The notes below the pieces were generated by a model. It made no database searches. It had not been told where the DNA came from and saw only the letters and a list, made by a program, of their open reading frames with translations. From positions 1 through 64,000 of the forward strand of contig NZ_JOFL01000028.1 of the NCBI RefSeq assembly GCF_000719265.1: a DNA stretch of 64,000 bases, given 5' to 3'. Each line of letters opens with the position of its first letter. Within the stretch, counting starts at the first letter, position 1. The translations under genes and the position numbers were made by a program. Origin of the DNA: Streptomyces roseoverticillatus. Lineage in GTDB: Bacteria; Actinomycetota; Actinomycetes; Streptomycetales; Streptomycetaceae. Shown here piece after piece: positions 1 through 8,580 of the stretch.

Positions 1-138
1 GCCGCCGGAGAACAGCAGCACCGGCCGCTCGAACTCCCCCGCCACCTCCCGGAAGACGTGCACCGCCTCCGACTCCAGCACATCCAGATGCGACAACGCA
101 TACGGAACATACGGACTACCGGGAGCGCTTCCGCTCAT
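1..138 (-). CDS. cysD: Sulfate adenylyltransferase subunit 2 (CysD), N-terminal fragment
   Basis: Only the first 46 codons are present; the gene runs off the left edge. The start of the product has the typical CysD opening: a LSHLDVLESEAVHVFREV helix followed by RPVLLFSGG, the start of the P-loop-like SGGKDS motif of the PAPS-reductase/ATP-sulfurylase fold. CysD with CysN makes adenosine 5'-phosphosulfate from ATP and sulfate. Its ATG (138-136) overlaps the cysC stop by four bases (ATGA), so the two are translationally coupled. A cysN gene would be expected just outside the window. The call rests on a short fragment but the motif is distinctive. Confidence 0.85.
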   Translation of the reverse strand, partial: MSGSAPGSPYVPYALSHLDVLESEAVHVFREVAGEFERPVLLFSGG

Positions 139-722
139 GCGAGTTCCTTCGCCTGCAGGAGCCGGAACACAGCGTGCGCGGACTCCTCGACACCCTGTTC
201 GTGCGCAGAAATGCGCAGGTCCGGGTCGGCCGGCGCCTCGTACGGATCGTCCACGCCGGTGAGGCCGGTGAGCGTGCCCGCCGCCTGCCGGGCGTACAGG
301 CCCTTGACGTCGCGGGCCGCGCACACCTCCAGCGGGGTGGCCACGTGCACCTCCAGATAGGCGGTGCCGGAGCTCTCGTGGCGTTTGCGCACGGCCTGCC
401 TGCTGTCGGCGTAGGGGGCGATGACCGGCACCAGAGCGACGATGCCGTTGCGGGCCAGCACCTCGGCGAGCAGGCCGACGCGCTGGACGTTGGTGTACCG
501 GTCCTCGCGCGAGAAGCCCAGGTCCGCGGTGAGGACGGCGCGGTTCTCGTCGCCGTCGAGCACCTCCACCCGCCGGCCGTCGCCGCGCAACCGCGCGGCC
601 AGCGCCCGAGCGATGGTCGTCTTGCCCGCGCTCGGCAGGCCCGTCAGCCACACGGTGGCCCCCGGCCAGCACGTGCAGAAGGGGTGGAAGGAATGAGAGG
701 GGAAGGAATGAGAGGTGGTCAT
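135..722 (-). CDS. cysC: Adenylylsulfate (APS) kinase CysC
   Basis: The product (195 aa) phosphorylates APS to PAPS, the sulfate donor for sulfotransferases. The P-loop GLPSAGKTT lies near residues 29-37 and the APS kinase features LDGDENR, FSREDR and a DVKGLY segment are present; the length is normal for a single-domain APS kinase. The first 20 residues (SHSFPSHSF) come from a short direct DNA repeat near 691-716. The ATG overlaps the stop of the FAD hydroxylase gene upstream by four bases (ATGA, 722-719), and the stop overlaps the cysD start. This places PAPS formation inside the mmcR-S-T transcription unit, although mitomycins are not sulfated. Confidence 0.93.
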   Translation of the reverse strand: MTTSHSFPSHSFHPFCTCWPGATVWLTGLPSAGKTTIARALAARLRGDGRRVEVLDGDENRAVLTADLGFSREDRYTNVQRVGLLAEVLARNGIVALVPVIAPYADSRQAVRKRHESSGTAYLEVHVATPLEVCAARDVKGLYARQAAGTLTGLTGVDDPYEAPADPDLRISAHEQGVEESAHAVFRLLQAKELA

Positions 723-2407
723 CCGTCGCTCCCGGTTCGCCGAGTCGTGGTGTAAGCGATGCGTGCCCGGTCCGGCACCGGCAGGGACAGGACGCGTCCC
801 ACGACGGAGGCGAGGAGTGCGTGGGCCCGCTCCGGGCCGGGCGGGTCCTCGTCCGTCGTGCGCCAGGCCACCATGCCGTCCGGCCGTACGAATACGGCTC
901 CCCCGGGCCCGGTTCCGCAGACCTCGGTGAAGGTTGCGGACGGGTCGCGGAGGTCGCCGTCACCGCCGGCGGCCACGTGCAGGCCGCGTACGGGGAGTCC
1001 GGTCGCGTCGGCGAGGCGGTCGGCCGCCCGCGCCCAGGCGGGGTGGGCCGAGAGGAGGGTGAGGCGGCCGTGGCAGAGGTCCAGTGTGGAGACGTCGGTG
1101 CCCACGGTGGTGCGCAGCCACAGGTGCGGCAGCCGGGTGCCGGGATCGGCCGTCAGGGCGAAGGCCGCGGGGAACGCCGGGCCTGGCGGGGCGCCGAGGA
1201 CGGCTGTGGAGCGGTAGCGGTATCCCATGATCAGGGTCCGGGGGTCGCAGAGGGTTGCGCCGCCCAGGGCCTGCGGGGGTACGCCGTCGAGGAGCATGGA
1301 CTGCTGTGCCGTGGCGCTTCCCACGGGCCGGCGCTCCTGGTCGTAGGTGGCGAGGAGCCCGGGGCCCGCCCAGGAGCCGGTGACCGCGGCGATTTTCCAG
1401 GCGAGGTTGTGCGCGTCCTGGAAGCCGACGTTGGATCCGTAGCCGCCCGACGGGGGGTGCAGGTGCGCCGCGTCCCCTATGAGGAAGACCGGTCCGGTGC
1501 TGTAGCGGGCCGCGATGCGGTGCCGGGCCCTCCAGTGGAAGACGGTGCGTATCTCCGCGTCGGCGTGTTCGTCGCCGATCGCGGCCAGGACCAGGGCGCG
1601 GCAGGTCCGCTCCGCGTAGGTGCCGTCCGGCTCGGCGAGCGCCGGGTCGTGGTCCACCGCGGCGCACCAGTGGTCGGGGGTGTTGAGTTCCATCACCGCG
1701 CCGTCGAACCCCGGGTTGCGGATCATGCACATGAAGAACCTGCGGGTGCGGTCCCATGCGCCGGGGGCGGCGCGGAAGAGCACGCTCACGCGGTGGGCGA
1801 GCGTGCCGTGTCCCTCGCGGGTGATGCCGACGCGTTCGGCGATGCTGCCGCGGGCGCCGTCGGCGGCGACGACGTACCGGGCGTCGACGCTGTAGGTGCG
1901 CCCGGTGGCGCCGGCGCGGATCCGGGCGCGGGCGCCGTCGGGGCCGGTGCGCAGGCCGGTGAGCTCGTGCCCGAAGCGTACGTCGGCGCCGTTGCGTGCG
2001 GCGGCCTCGGCGAGCAGGGGTTCCATGCGGTCCTGTCCGCACCAGAAGGGGGCGCAGGGGCCGGGTACGGCGAGTTCTTCCTCGCCCGTCTCCAGCACCT
2101 CGGCGTGGTGCAGGCCGGCGAGCGAGGTGGCGCCGAGGACGACCCTGGGGAGGAAACTGCCGGGCCGGTCCCGGGCCCGGGGGTCGTCCTCCCGGACCAC
2201 TTCGAAGCCGGCCCGGCGGATCTCCTCCTCCAGGCCGGCTTCGCGGAAGAGTTCCATGGAGCGCCGGCTGACGTGGGTGGCGCGCGGTACGGCGGAGGTG
2301 GTCGTGTGCTGCTCGACGAGCAGGCAGCGCACGCCGTGGCGGGCGAGGAAGAGCGCCGTCGCCAGGCCCGTCGGCCCTCCTCCGACGACGAGCACCGGGA
2401 CGTCCAC
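719..2407 (-). CDS. mmcT: FAD-dependent aromatic hydroxylase (MmcT)
   Basis: A 562-aa class A flavoprotein monooxygenase of the PheA/TfdB/TcmG type. It shows the N-terminal dinucleotide motif GGGPTG near residues 8-13, the DG motif in VVAADGARG, and GDAAHLHPPSGG, the second FAD-binding motif; the C-terminal third resembles the thioredoxin-like tail of this family. It would use NAD(P)H and oxygen to hydroxylate an aromatic or quinone carbon, fitting ring oxidation of the mitosane before or during MmcR methylation. The start is GTG at 2407 behind a GGGAGGAG ribosome site. It follows mmcS by 77 bases and is coupled to cysC. The exact substrate is inferred. Confidence 0.88.
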   Translation of the reverse strand: MDVPVLVVGGGPTGLATALFLARHGVRCLLVEQHTTTSAVPRATHVSRRSMELFREAGLEEEIRRAGFEVVREDDPRARDRPGSFLPRVVLGATSLAGLHHAEVLETGEEELAVPGPCAPFWCGQDRMEPLLAEAAARNGADVRFGHELTGLRTGPDGARARIRAGATGRTYSVDARYVVAADGARGSIAERVGITREGHGTLAHRVSVLFRAAPGAWDRTRRFFMCMIRNPGFDGAVMELNTPDHWCAAVDHDPALAEPDGTYAERTCRALVLAAIGDEHADAEIRTVFHWRARHRIAARYSTGPVFLIGDAAHLHPPSGGYGSNVGFQDAHNLAWKIAAVTGSWAGPGLLATYDQERRPVGSATAQQSMLLDGVPPQALGGATLCDPRTLIMGYRYRSTAVLGAPPGPAFPAAFALTADPGTRLPHLWLRTTVGTDVSTLDLCHGRLTLLSAHPAWARAADRLADATGLPVRGLHVAAGGDGDLRDPSATFTEVCGTGPGGAVFVRPDGMVAWRTTDEDPPGPERAHALLASVVGRVLSLPVPDRARIAYTTTRRTGSDG

Positions 2408-2484
2408 CGCTGAAGTCTCCTCCCTGCCGCCGGGGTACGGTCCTTCAGGTCACTCAGGGTGACTCGGGTGACCCTTCAGGTCCT

Positions 2485-4125
2485 TCAGGCCTTGGTCGCC
2501 AGCCGGTCGCCGACCACCAGGTGGTCGAGCCGCATGCTTGCGAAGGCCTCGACGGCGTCCTCGGGTGTCTCGACGATGGGGCGGCCGGCGACGTTGAACG
2601 AGGTGTTGAGCAGCACCCCGCAGCCGGTGAGTTCTTCGAAGCGGCCGAGCAGGGCGTGCACCTTCGGGTTCTGCCCGGCGTCGAGGGTCTGCAGCCGGGC
2701 GGTGCCGTCGACGTGGGCCGCGGCCGGTACGGCGTCCGGCCGGGTGACGCGGGCGACGATCAGCATGAAGGGCGAGGGCTGGTCGAGGTCGAAGTAGTCG
2801 TGGGCGCGCTCCTGGCGGACGACGGGGGCGTAGGGGCGGAACCACTCGCGGTGTTTGACGTGGTCGTTGAGGTGGTCGCGGACCGAGGCGGGGTAGGGGG
2901 CGGCGAGGATGCTGCGGTGCCCCAGGGCCCGGGGGCCGAACTCGGAGCGGCCGTCGAACCAGCCGATGATCTTTCCTTCGGCGAGCAGGGCGGCCACCCG
3001 GCCGGGCAGGTCGTCGGGGGTCTCCACAGTGAAGCCCGAGGCGGCGAGGGCGGCGTCGGCCCTGGCGGTCGCGTAGGCGGGCCCTAGGTACGCCGTCCGG
3101 AGCGCCGGGAGGCCGGTCAGGGGCCTGCCCTCCAGCTGGTGGAGGCCGTAGTAGGCGCAGCCCAGGCTGATGCCGTTGTCCCCGGCGGCCGGTACGACGA
3201 AGACGCGTTCGAAGGGGGTTTCGCGCAGGACGCGCCCGTTGGCGACGCTGTTGAGGCCGACGCCGCCGGCGATGCACAGGTCCGTCAGGCCGGTGCGGCG
3301 GTGGAGGTCGTTCGCACAGTGCACGAGGGCGCGTTCCAGGATTTCCTGGGCGGCGTGGGCGAGGGCGGCGCGGTCATCGAAGTCCCCCGAGGCCACGAGG
3401 CGTTCGAAGGCGTGGTTGACCTTGCTCGCGGAGATGCTCACGCCGCCGCCGGGCAGCAGGGTGACGAGCTCCGCGACCTGGTCGGTGAAGCGGTCGTCGC
3501 CGTAGGGGGCGAGGCCCATGGTCTTGCCGTCCTCGCTGACCGGGTAGCGGGTCTTCGGTCCCGTGTAGGACAGGCCCAGGGCCAGGCTGGCGGCGCGGTA
3601 GAAGTGGCCCAGGGAGTTGTCGGTCTCCCCCGGCTGGTAGTAGGCGCTCTCGGACGCCGCGTCGACGAGGTGGGCGCCGCTGACGCGGTTCACGAGGCGG
3701 ATCCCGGACTCGTCGGCGGTGAAGCCGCTGATCGTCTCCGCTTCACGCGGGCCCGGCCCGTCCTTCCGGCCGGTGACCAGGCTGCCGGAGTTGTCGCAGA
3801 CCAGCACGGCGGCCCGGGTCATACCGGAGGCGCCGAACGCGCTGTAGGCGTGGGCGAGATGGTGATTGACGATCGTCACGCGTTTGCGGAACGAGTGGTA
3901 GAAGGGGCGGGGCACGAGTTCGCAGCAGACCACGTGGTCGACGTCCCCGGCCGTGGTGGCCAGGGCGTCGAGGCAGGCACGGCGGCTGAGGCCCGCCAGG
4001 AGGTCCGCGCCGAGCCCGTACTTGCTGCCGACCAGGCGCTCCTCGTCGACCGCCACCAGTTCCCGGCCGTCGGAGGCGCAGGAGGACCAGTCGTGTCCGG
4101 AGCCCCCCAGACCCAGCACCGTCAT
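2485..4125 (-). CDS. mmcS: O-carbamoyltransferase (MmcS, NodU/CmcH family)
   Basis: A 546-aa carbamoyltransferase using carbamoyl phosphate and ATP. The N-terminal Kae1-like domain carries the metal-binding NHHLAHAYSAF motif (about residues 89-99) and the C-terminal domain has the family signature GRSEFGPRALGHRSIL. In mitomycins this enzyme places the carbamate on the C10 hydroxyl. The ATG at 4125 was chosen because AAGGAGT lies nine bases upstream; the open frame continues much further upstream without homology. It sits between the O-methyltransferase (53 bases upstream) and mmcT, all in one direction. Confidence 0.95.
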   Translation of the reverse strand: MTVLGLGGSGHDWSSCASDGRELVAVDEERLVGSKYGLGADLLAGLSRRACLDALATTAGDVDHVVCCELVPRPFYHSFRKRVTIVNHHLAHAYSAFGASGMTRAAVLVCDNSGSLVTGRKDGPGPREAETISGFTADESGIRLVNRVSGAHLVDAASESAYYQPGETDNSLGHFYRAASLALGLSYTGPKTRYPVSEDGKTMGLAPYGDDRFTDQVAELVTLLPGGGVSISASKVNHAFERLVASGDFDDRAALAHAAQEILERALVHCANDLHRRTGLTDLCIAGGVGLNSVANGRVLRETPFERVFVVPAAGDNGISLGCAYYGLHQLEGRPLTGLPALRTAYLGPAYATARADAALAASGFTVETPDDLPGRVAALLAEGKIIGWFDGRSEFGPRALGHRSILAAPYPASVRDHLNDHVKHREWFRPYAPVVRQERAHDYFDLDQPSPFMLIVARVTRPDAVPAAAHVDGTARLQTLDAGQNPKVHALLGRFEELTGCGVLLNTSFNVAGRPIVETPEDAVEAFASMRLDHLVVGDRLATKA

Positions 4126-4178
4126 AGTGTCGATACTCCTTACAGCTGTGGTCGGATGCGGGCGAGGCGCTGTGCGGG

Positions 4179-5219
4179 TCAGACGCGGCGGATCTCCACG
4201 ATGCGCAGCGGGCCGGAGCCGCAGGGCAGCGAGCGCTCCACGGCCAGGCCGGCCTTCTCCAGCAGGGTGGCGAACTCGCTCTCCGAGCGCTCGGCCCCGC
4301 CCACGAGGACGAGGAGGAGCAGGTCGACGAAGAGGGTCGAGGCCGCGGGCCGTTCGTCGATCAGGTTGTCGATCACGAGGAGCCGGGACGCGGGCGCCAT
4401 GGCCACGGCGATCCTGCGGAGGATGCGCAGGACGTCCTCGTCGTCCCAGTCGTGCAGGACGTGCTTGATGAGGTAGAGGTCGGCGCCCGCGGGGATGGTC
4501 TCGAAGAAGTCGCCGGGGAGGACCTCGCAGCGCTCGCCGAGGCCCCGGCCCTCCAGCAGGGCGCGGGCCTCGCCGGCGACCGCGGGGCGCTCGAGGAGGA
4601 CGCCGCGGGCGCCGGGGGCGCGCTCGAGGATGGCGGCCATGAGGCTGCCGCGGCCGCCGCCGATGTCGACGACGGTGCCCGCGCCGGAGAATTCGTAGGC
4701 CTCGGCGACCTGCCGGCTCTCGGCGAGGGACACCGATCCCATGGCGTGGTTGAACAGCTCCCGGGCCTGTGGGTCCTGCTGGGTGAGCTCCCAGAACGAG
4801 ACGCCGTTGGCGACGTCGAAGGAGGCTTCGCCGGTGCGGACGCTGTGGGCGAGCCGTTCCCAGGCCCGCCAGTGCCAGGGAGCGGCCTGGAAGCGGGCGT
4901 CGGTGGCCACGGGGCTGGTGGGGTCGGGCAGCAGCACCTCGGAGAGGGCGTTGTGCCCGTACAGGTCGTCGTGCCCGAGGTCCTCGAAGATGCCCGAGGC
5001 GGCGAGCAGGCGCAGCAGTCTGCGCAGCGTGGGTTCGTGCGCGCCGGCCGCGGCGGCCAGGTCGGCGGCGGTGCGGGGGCCGTCCTGGAGGAGTCCCGGC
5101 AGGCCGAGCTCGACGGCGACGTGGATGGCGCGGGCTTTCCAGGCCCCTTGCAGGATGTCGTTGACGGTCTCCTCGGCGGTGGCGCGGGCCTGGTCGTCGT
5201 GCGTCCGCTCCGCAGTCAT
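4179..5219 (-). CDS. mmcR: Mitomycin 7-O-methyltransferase (MmcR)
   Basis: A 346-aa SAM-dependent O-methyltransferase of the plant/TcmN-like class. The N-terminal dimerisation/winged-helix part includes the segment VNDILQGAWKARAIHVAV, which I recall as characteristic of MmcR; the SAM motif VVDIGGGRGSLMA and the catalytic region LIKHVLHDWDDEDV follow. MmcR from S. lavendulae methylates the 7-hydroxyl of the mitomycin quinone. The start is ATG at 5219 with GGAGGA seven or so bases upstream. It is the first gene of the leftward mmcR-mmcS-mmcT-cysC-cysD unit and is divergent from mmcQ. Confidence 0.95.
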   Translation of the reverse strand: MTAERTHDDQARATAEETVNDILQGAWKARAIHVAVELGLPGLLQDGPRTAADLAAAAGAHEPTLRRLLRLLAASGIFEDLGHDDLYGHNALSEVLLPDPTSPVATDARFQAAPWHWRAWERLAHSVRTGEASFDVANGVSFWELTQQDPQARELFNHAMGSVSLAESRQVAEAYEFSGAGTVVDIGGGRGSLMAAILERAPGARGVLLERPAVAGEARALLEGRGLGERCEVLPGDFFETIPAGADLYLIKHVLHDWDDEDVLRILRRIAVAMAPASRLLVIDNLIDERPAASTLFVDLLLLVLVGGAERSESEFATLLEKAGLAVERSLPCGSGPLRIVEIRRV

Positions 5220-5704
5220 ACGGGGGTTCCTCCACAGGGCGTTCGGGGCAGGCGGCGGGGTCCCGGCGGGGCCGGGGCGGCGAACGGGGGCCGGGCGGCC
5301 GTGGGCGCCCGGCGCACCGGGGGCGCGGGTGACCGGCGGGCTCCGGGGCACCGGGTGGCCGGCGGTGGGGCGGGCCGGGGCCGGGCGCGGCCCGCTCGGG
5401 TGAGGAAGTGACGCGCTTCAGGCGCGCGGACACCGGGGCTGCGACCGGGCAGCACCGGGAGGACGGGCAGGCCCCGGACAGACTGCGGGGCCGGGGGAAA
5501 CTCTCGCAACGCCCGGAGCGGCGCGTCAAGAATGCCTCCGCCGGTGGCCCGGTGGGGGCCGGAACTCTCCGCCGGGTTTCGGCCATCGTGGATCAGCGGC
5601 CGTGCCCGGGCGCATCACGGGTCCCGCACGGCCCTACGCTGGCGGAAGACCCCACTCGCCCCGTGCGGCGGAACAGCCGCCCGCCACCGGAAGAAGGACC
5701 GCCC
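5220..5704. other. Divergent intergenic region mmcR/mmcQ
   Basis: 485 bases between the divergent mmcR and mmcQ starts. It is GC-rich, with open frames on both strands that look like simple frame extensions of neighbours with proline/arginine-rich, low-complexity translations and no recognisable domain. It should hold the two divergent promoters. I could not pick convincing -35/-10 pairs. Confidence 0.5.
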
Positions 5705-6076
5705 ATGACCCCGCAGGAACTGTCGGACTTCGCGCTGGAGCTGCCGGAGGCCTTCGACGACGAGGCGTTCGGGCCCGGGGCCACGGTGTTCAAGGTGGAG
5801 GGCAAGGTGTTCGCGATCCTCCAGGACCCCTCCGGGGAGCGTCCGGCCCAGGTCACGCTGAAGTGCGAGCCGGATCTGGCCCTGCACCTGCGGGAGCAGT
5901 ACGCCGCCGTGGAGCCCGGCTATCACGTCAACAAGCGCCACTGGAACACGGTTGTCCTGAACGGAACCGTTCCCGTGGAGGAGGTGCGGGAGATGGTGGA
6001 ACACTCATACGACCGTGTGGTGTCGGGTCTGCCGAAGGCGGCCCGCGATCGCCTGCGCCTGCTGCGCGCGGCCTGA
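5705..6076 (+). CDS. mmcQ: MmcQ/YjbR family protein
   Basis: A 123-aa protein of the MmcQ/YjbR family, named after the mitomycin cluster member. It has the usual small alpha/beta fold pattern: an ELSDFALELP...EAFD opening, FKVEGKVFAIL, a KCEPDLALHLRE segment and the conserved end YHVNKRHWNTVVLNG (residues about 78-92) before a C-terminal helix. Family members are often called DNA-binding proteins from a double-wing fold, but no enzymatic role is established. The ATG follows AAGAAGGACC. It stands alone, divergent from mmcR, 104 bases before mmcP. A protective or regulatory role in a cluster for a DNA alkylator is conceivable but unproven. Confidence 0.92.
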   Translation: MTPQELSDFALELPEAFDDEAFGPGATVFKVEGKVFAILQDPSGERPAQVTLKCEPDLALHLREQYAAVEPGYHVNKRHWNTVVLNGTVPVEEVREMVEHSYDRVVSGLPKAARDRLRLLRAA

Positions 6077-6180
6077 TCCTTCGTCTCCTCCGCCCCCACT
6101 CCCCGCCCCTCCGCCGCTCGCTCCCCCACGTTCTCCGATGACCGGTATGCCAACTGCCCAGCAGACCGAGGGAGTCGTAC

Positions 6181-7512
6181 GTGACGTTTCGCCAGCGTGT
6201 CGTCGTCATCATCACCGAGGGCGCCGCGCCCGAGCTGCTCGAGCGGTGGTGCGCGAAGGGTCTGCTGCCCGGCTTCGCCCGGCTGCGCGCGCAGGGCGTC
6301 CACGGGCCGCTGCGCGCGGAGGGCACCCCGTACGAGCCGCCGGGCCTGCTGAGCGTCCTGACCGGGCGGCGGGCCGGGCGGCACGGCTTCTACTCCTACT
6401 GGACCTGCCACGATCCCGAGTACGCCCCGCAGGTCCTGACCTCGAAGGACCGCCGGTTCCCGGTGCTGTGGCAGCAGGAGGTGTTCACCGGCGTCAGGTT
6501 CGCCTCGATCGGCGTGTTCGGCACCCATCCGCCCGAGCCGTTCGACGGCTCGCTGATCACCTATCCGATGTACGCCACCCTCCACGCCTGCCATCCGCGG
6601 AGCCTGCAGCGCACCCTGGCGGCGCGGGGCGTCCGGCCGGTCCACGACGTCTCGGTGTTCTGGACCGGCCAGGACCGTGACGAGCTGCTGCCCTCCCTGC
6701 TGGAGGCGGACGTCCAGCGCGGGCGCGCGGCGCTCGCGCTGCTGGAGGACCACGACGTCGTGCTCGTCAACCTCACCTCCATCGACCGGACGTCGCACAT
6801 CTACTGGCAGGAGCTGGAACGGGGGCCGGAGCACGAGGAGTCGAGCGCCGTCCTCGCCGCGTACCGCACCTGCGACCGCGTCATCCAGGACGTCCTGGAC
6901 CGGGCGGACGACCGCACCACGGTCCTGGCGTTCTCGGAGATCGGTTTCGGCCCGCTGCGCAACTACCACTCCGTCAACGCCGAGCTGGAGTCCTGCGGCT
7001 TCCTCTCGCACGCCGCGGACGGCCGCGCCGAGTGGGCACGCAGCCGGGCCTTCGAGGCGGTGCAGGGCACGCACGGGGTGAACGTCAACCTGCGCGGGCG
7101 GTACAAGCACGGCACGGTCGCCGAGCGCGACTACGAGGCGGTGCGCACCGAGGTCGCGGCGGCGCTGCTGGAGCGGCTCAACCCCCGTACGGGCAGGCCC
7201 TTCCTGGCGGCCGTGCACCGGCGGGAGGAGGTCTACGCGGGCGAGGCCGTCCACCTGGCCCCGGACCTCGTCCTGGAGCCGGCGGACTGGCGCTACCTCC
7301 CCCTGGGGGATCCCGCGTGGGCCTCCCACGTGCACCGCGACTGGCAGAGCGGCTGGCACCGCCGCGATTCCTACTGGGCGGCGCTGGGCCCGGGCTTCTC
7401 CGGCGGCGCCGCGCGTTCGCGCGTCGCGGCCCCCGTCGACATACCCGCAACCGTGTGCGAACTGCTCGGGCGTGACGTGCCGTCGGATTGGGACGGCGTT
7501 CCGCTGTCCTGA
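6181..7512 (+). CDS. mmcP: Alkaline-phosphatase-superfamily phosphodiesterase-like protein, degenerate metal site (MmcP)
   Basis: A 443-aa protein of the type I phosphodiesterase/nucleotide pyrophosphatase family, one of four paralogues in this cluster. Order of motifs: VVVIITEGAA where active members have GLDGA (metal Asp replaced by Glu), PPGLLSVLTGRRAGRHGF with Ser at the nucleophile position, LTSIDRTSHIYW with the Asp/His pair kept, and FSEIGFG where the others have SDHG (Asp to Glu and His to Ile). Two metal ligands are therefore altered and the protein may be a scaffold or pseudoenzyme. GTG start at 6181. It lies alone between mmcQ and mrd. Substrate unknown. Confidence 0.85.
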   Translation: MTFRQRVVVIITEGAAPELLERWCAKGLLPGFARLRAQGVHGPLRAEGTPYEPPGLLSVLTGRRAGRHGFYSYWTCHDPEYAPQVLTSKDRRFPVLWQQEVFTGVRFASIGVFGTHPPEPFDGSLITYPMYATLHACHPRSLQRTLAARGVRPVHDVSVFWTGQDRDELLPSLLEADVQRGRAALALLEDHDVVLVNLTSIDRTSHIYWQELERGPEHEESSAVLAAYRTCDRVIQDVLDRADDRTTVLAFSEIGFGPLRNYHSVNAELESCGFLSHAADGRAEWARSRAFEAVQGTHGVNVNLRGRYKHGTVAERDYEAVRTEVAAALLERLNPRTGRPFLAAVHRREEVYAGEAVHLAPDLVLEPADWRYLPLGDPAWASHVHRDWQSGWHRRDSYWAALGPGFSGGAARSRVAAPVDIPATVCELLGRDVPSDWDGVPLS

Positions 7513-7559
7513 AATCGCCCCTCAATAGGCAGCGTTGACACGCGGAAGCGATACGGCGA

Positions 7560-7590
7560 TTGGCCAAGTCCGCCGATGGGTCACTAGCCT
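7560..7590 (+). promoter_or_regulatory. Candidate promoter for mrd
   Basis: TTGGCC (7560-7565) and TAGCCT (7585-7590) are separated by 19 bases and lie about 110 bases ahead of the mrd start in a 186-base spacer. The -10 hexamer is the same as in the candidate mmcH promoter. A TTGACA also occurs at 7535-7540 but has no good partner. Inferred only. Confidence 0.4.
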
Positions 7591-7698
7591 GCACGGGTCC
7601 AGCACATTCGGACTTCGCGGCCCGGCCGGCCCGGACGGAAGACGGCCGCCCCCCGGAGACCCATTTTAAAGTGCAAGAAAGTGCAGGAAAGGAAACGC

Positions 7699-8091
7699 AT
7701 GTCAGCAAGGATTTCCCTGTTCGCGGTGGTCGTCGAGGACATGGCCAGGTCGCTGGAGTTCTACCGCCTGCTGGGCGTGGAGATTCCCGCCGAGGCCGAC
7801 GCCGCGCCGCACGTCGAGGTGGTGCTCGACGGCGGCGTCCGGCTCGCCTGGGACACGGCGGCCACGATCCGTTCGTACGACCCGCAGTGGGAGGCCCCGA
7901 GCGGCGGCCACCGCGTGGCCATCGCCTTCGAGTTCCCCGACACCGCGGCCGTGGACGCCAAGTACGCCGAGCTCGTCGGCGCCGGCTACGAGGGCCACCT
8001 CAAGCCGTGGGATGCCGTGTGGGGCCAGCGCTACGCCATCGTCAAGGACCCCGACGGCACCGTGATCGACCTCTTCGCGCCCCTGTCGTAG
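7699..8091 (+). CDS. mrd: Mitomycin-binding resistance protein Mrd (VOC family)
   Basis: A 130-aa vicinal-oxygen-chelate/glyoxalase-fold protein with two beta-alpha-beta-beta-beta units: SARISLFAVVVEDMARSLEFYR at the start (positions given, not full motif), VLDGGVRLAWDT, AIAFEFPDTAAVDAKYAELV, and the ending AIVKDPDGTVIDLFAPL. Length and sequence closely match what I remember of Mrd, the 14-kDa protein that sequesters mitomycin C, with drug stacking in the dimer cleft. It is the self-protection gene and the best single indicator of the product class. ATG at 7699 behind GGAAAGGAAAC. It has its own spacer and likely its own promoter. Confidence 0.94.
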   Translation: MSARISLFAVVVEDMARSLEFYRLLGVEIPAEADAAPHVEVVLDGGVRLAWDTAATIRSYDPQWEAPSGGHRVAIAFEFPDTAAVDAKYAELVGAGYEGHLKPWDAVWGQRYAIVKDPDGTVIDLFAPLS

Positions 8092-8211
8092 GCAAGGCGC
8101 GCGACCTTCCGCGGGGCCCGGTTCCGGTGACGCGCCCGGGCTCCGCCGCCACTGTCGTTCCACGCAACCCGGTTCTCCGGAACATCCCCCGTTCTCCGGA
8201 AGGTGGGCACC

Positions 8212-8580
8212 ATGGTCCTACGAGCGCCCGGGCGGCGGCGGGAACCACGCCGCGCCCTGTCCCCGCTCCCCGCACGTGTCACCCGCGAAGAACTCTCCGC
8301 GGGGGCCGCATTCGCGCCCCGGGATTTCGGCCGGGGCCCGGCCGGGCTGCCGGAGCTGCCCGGTTCCCTGGCCTCCGCCCCGCTGGGCACACTCCGTTCC
8401 GGCATTCTCACCGGACACCTCGGCGGCCCCTGGCTGAGCGGCTTCCCGCGCTATGTCTGGCACCGGTCCGGTGACACCGTCGTGGAATTCCGGCTGACCG
8501 GCCGGCGCCCCGGCGAATACACCGGATACGAACTCCACCCGAGTGAATGGCCGGAAGGGCTGGCGGACCATGCTTCCTGA
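8212..8580 (+). CDS. Small protein of unknown function upstream of mmcO
   Basis: A 122-aa open frame with normal GC-rich codon use, ATG at 8212 behind GGAAGGTGGG (a GTG at 8203 is possible). The N-terminal 30 residues are Arg-rich. The C-terminal half (WLSGFPRYVWHRSGDTVVEFRLTG then PGEYTGYELHPSEW) looks like a compact beta-rich domain. No signal peptide, membrane segment or known motif was recognised. Its end overlaps the start of mmcO by eleven bases, which suggests coupled expression. It could be a partner of MmcO, in the way small regulators pair with ImmA/IrrE-like proteins, but this is inference. Confidence 0.6.
   Translation: MVLRAPGRRREPRRALSPLPARVTREELSAGAAFAPRDFGRGPAGLPELPGSLASAPLGTLRSGILTGHLGGPWLSGFPRYVWHRSGDTVVEFRLTGRRPGEYTGYELHPSEWPEGLADHAS

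Noticed and set aside
821..2413. 530-codon plus-strand frame opposite mmcT
   Set aside because: Mirror frame of a GC-rich gene; composition is Gly/Ala/Val-rich with no domain, while the minus strand encodes a clear flavoprotein.
4126..5586. Open frame continuing 487 codons upstream of the mmcS start
   Set aside because: It runs antisense-like through mmcR in another frame with a Pro/Arg/Gly-rich translation lacking any motif. The AAGGAGT site at 4125 and the family N terminus set the real start.
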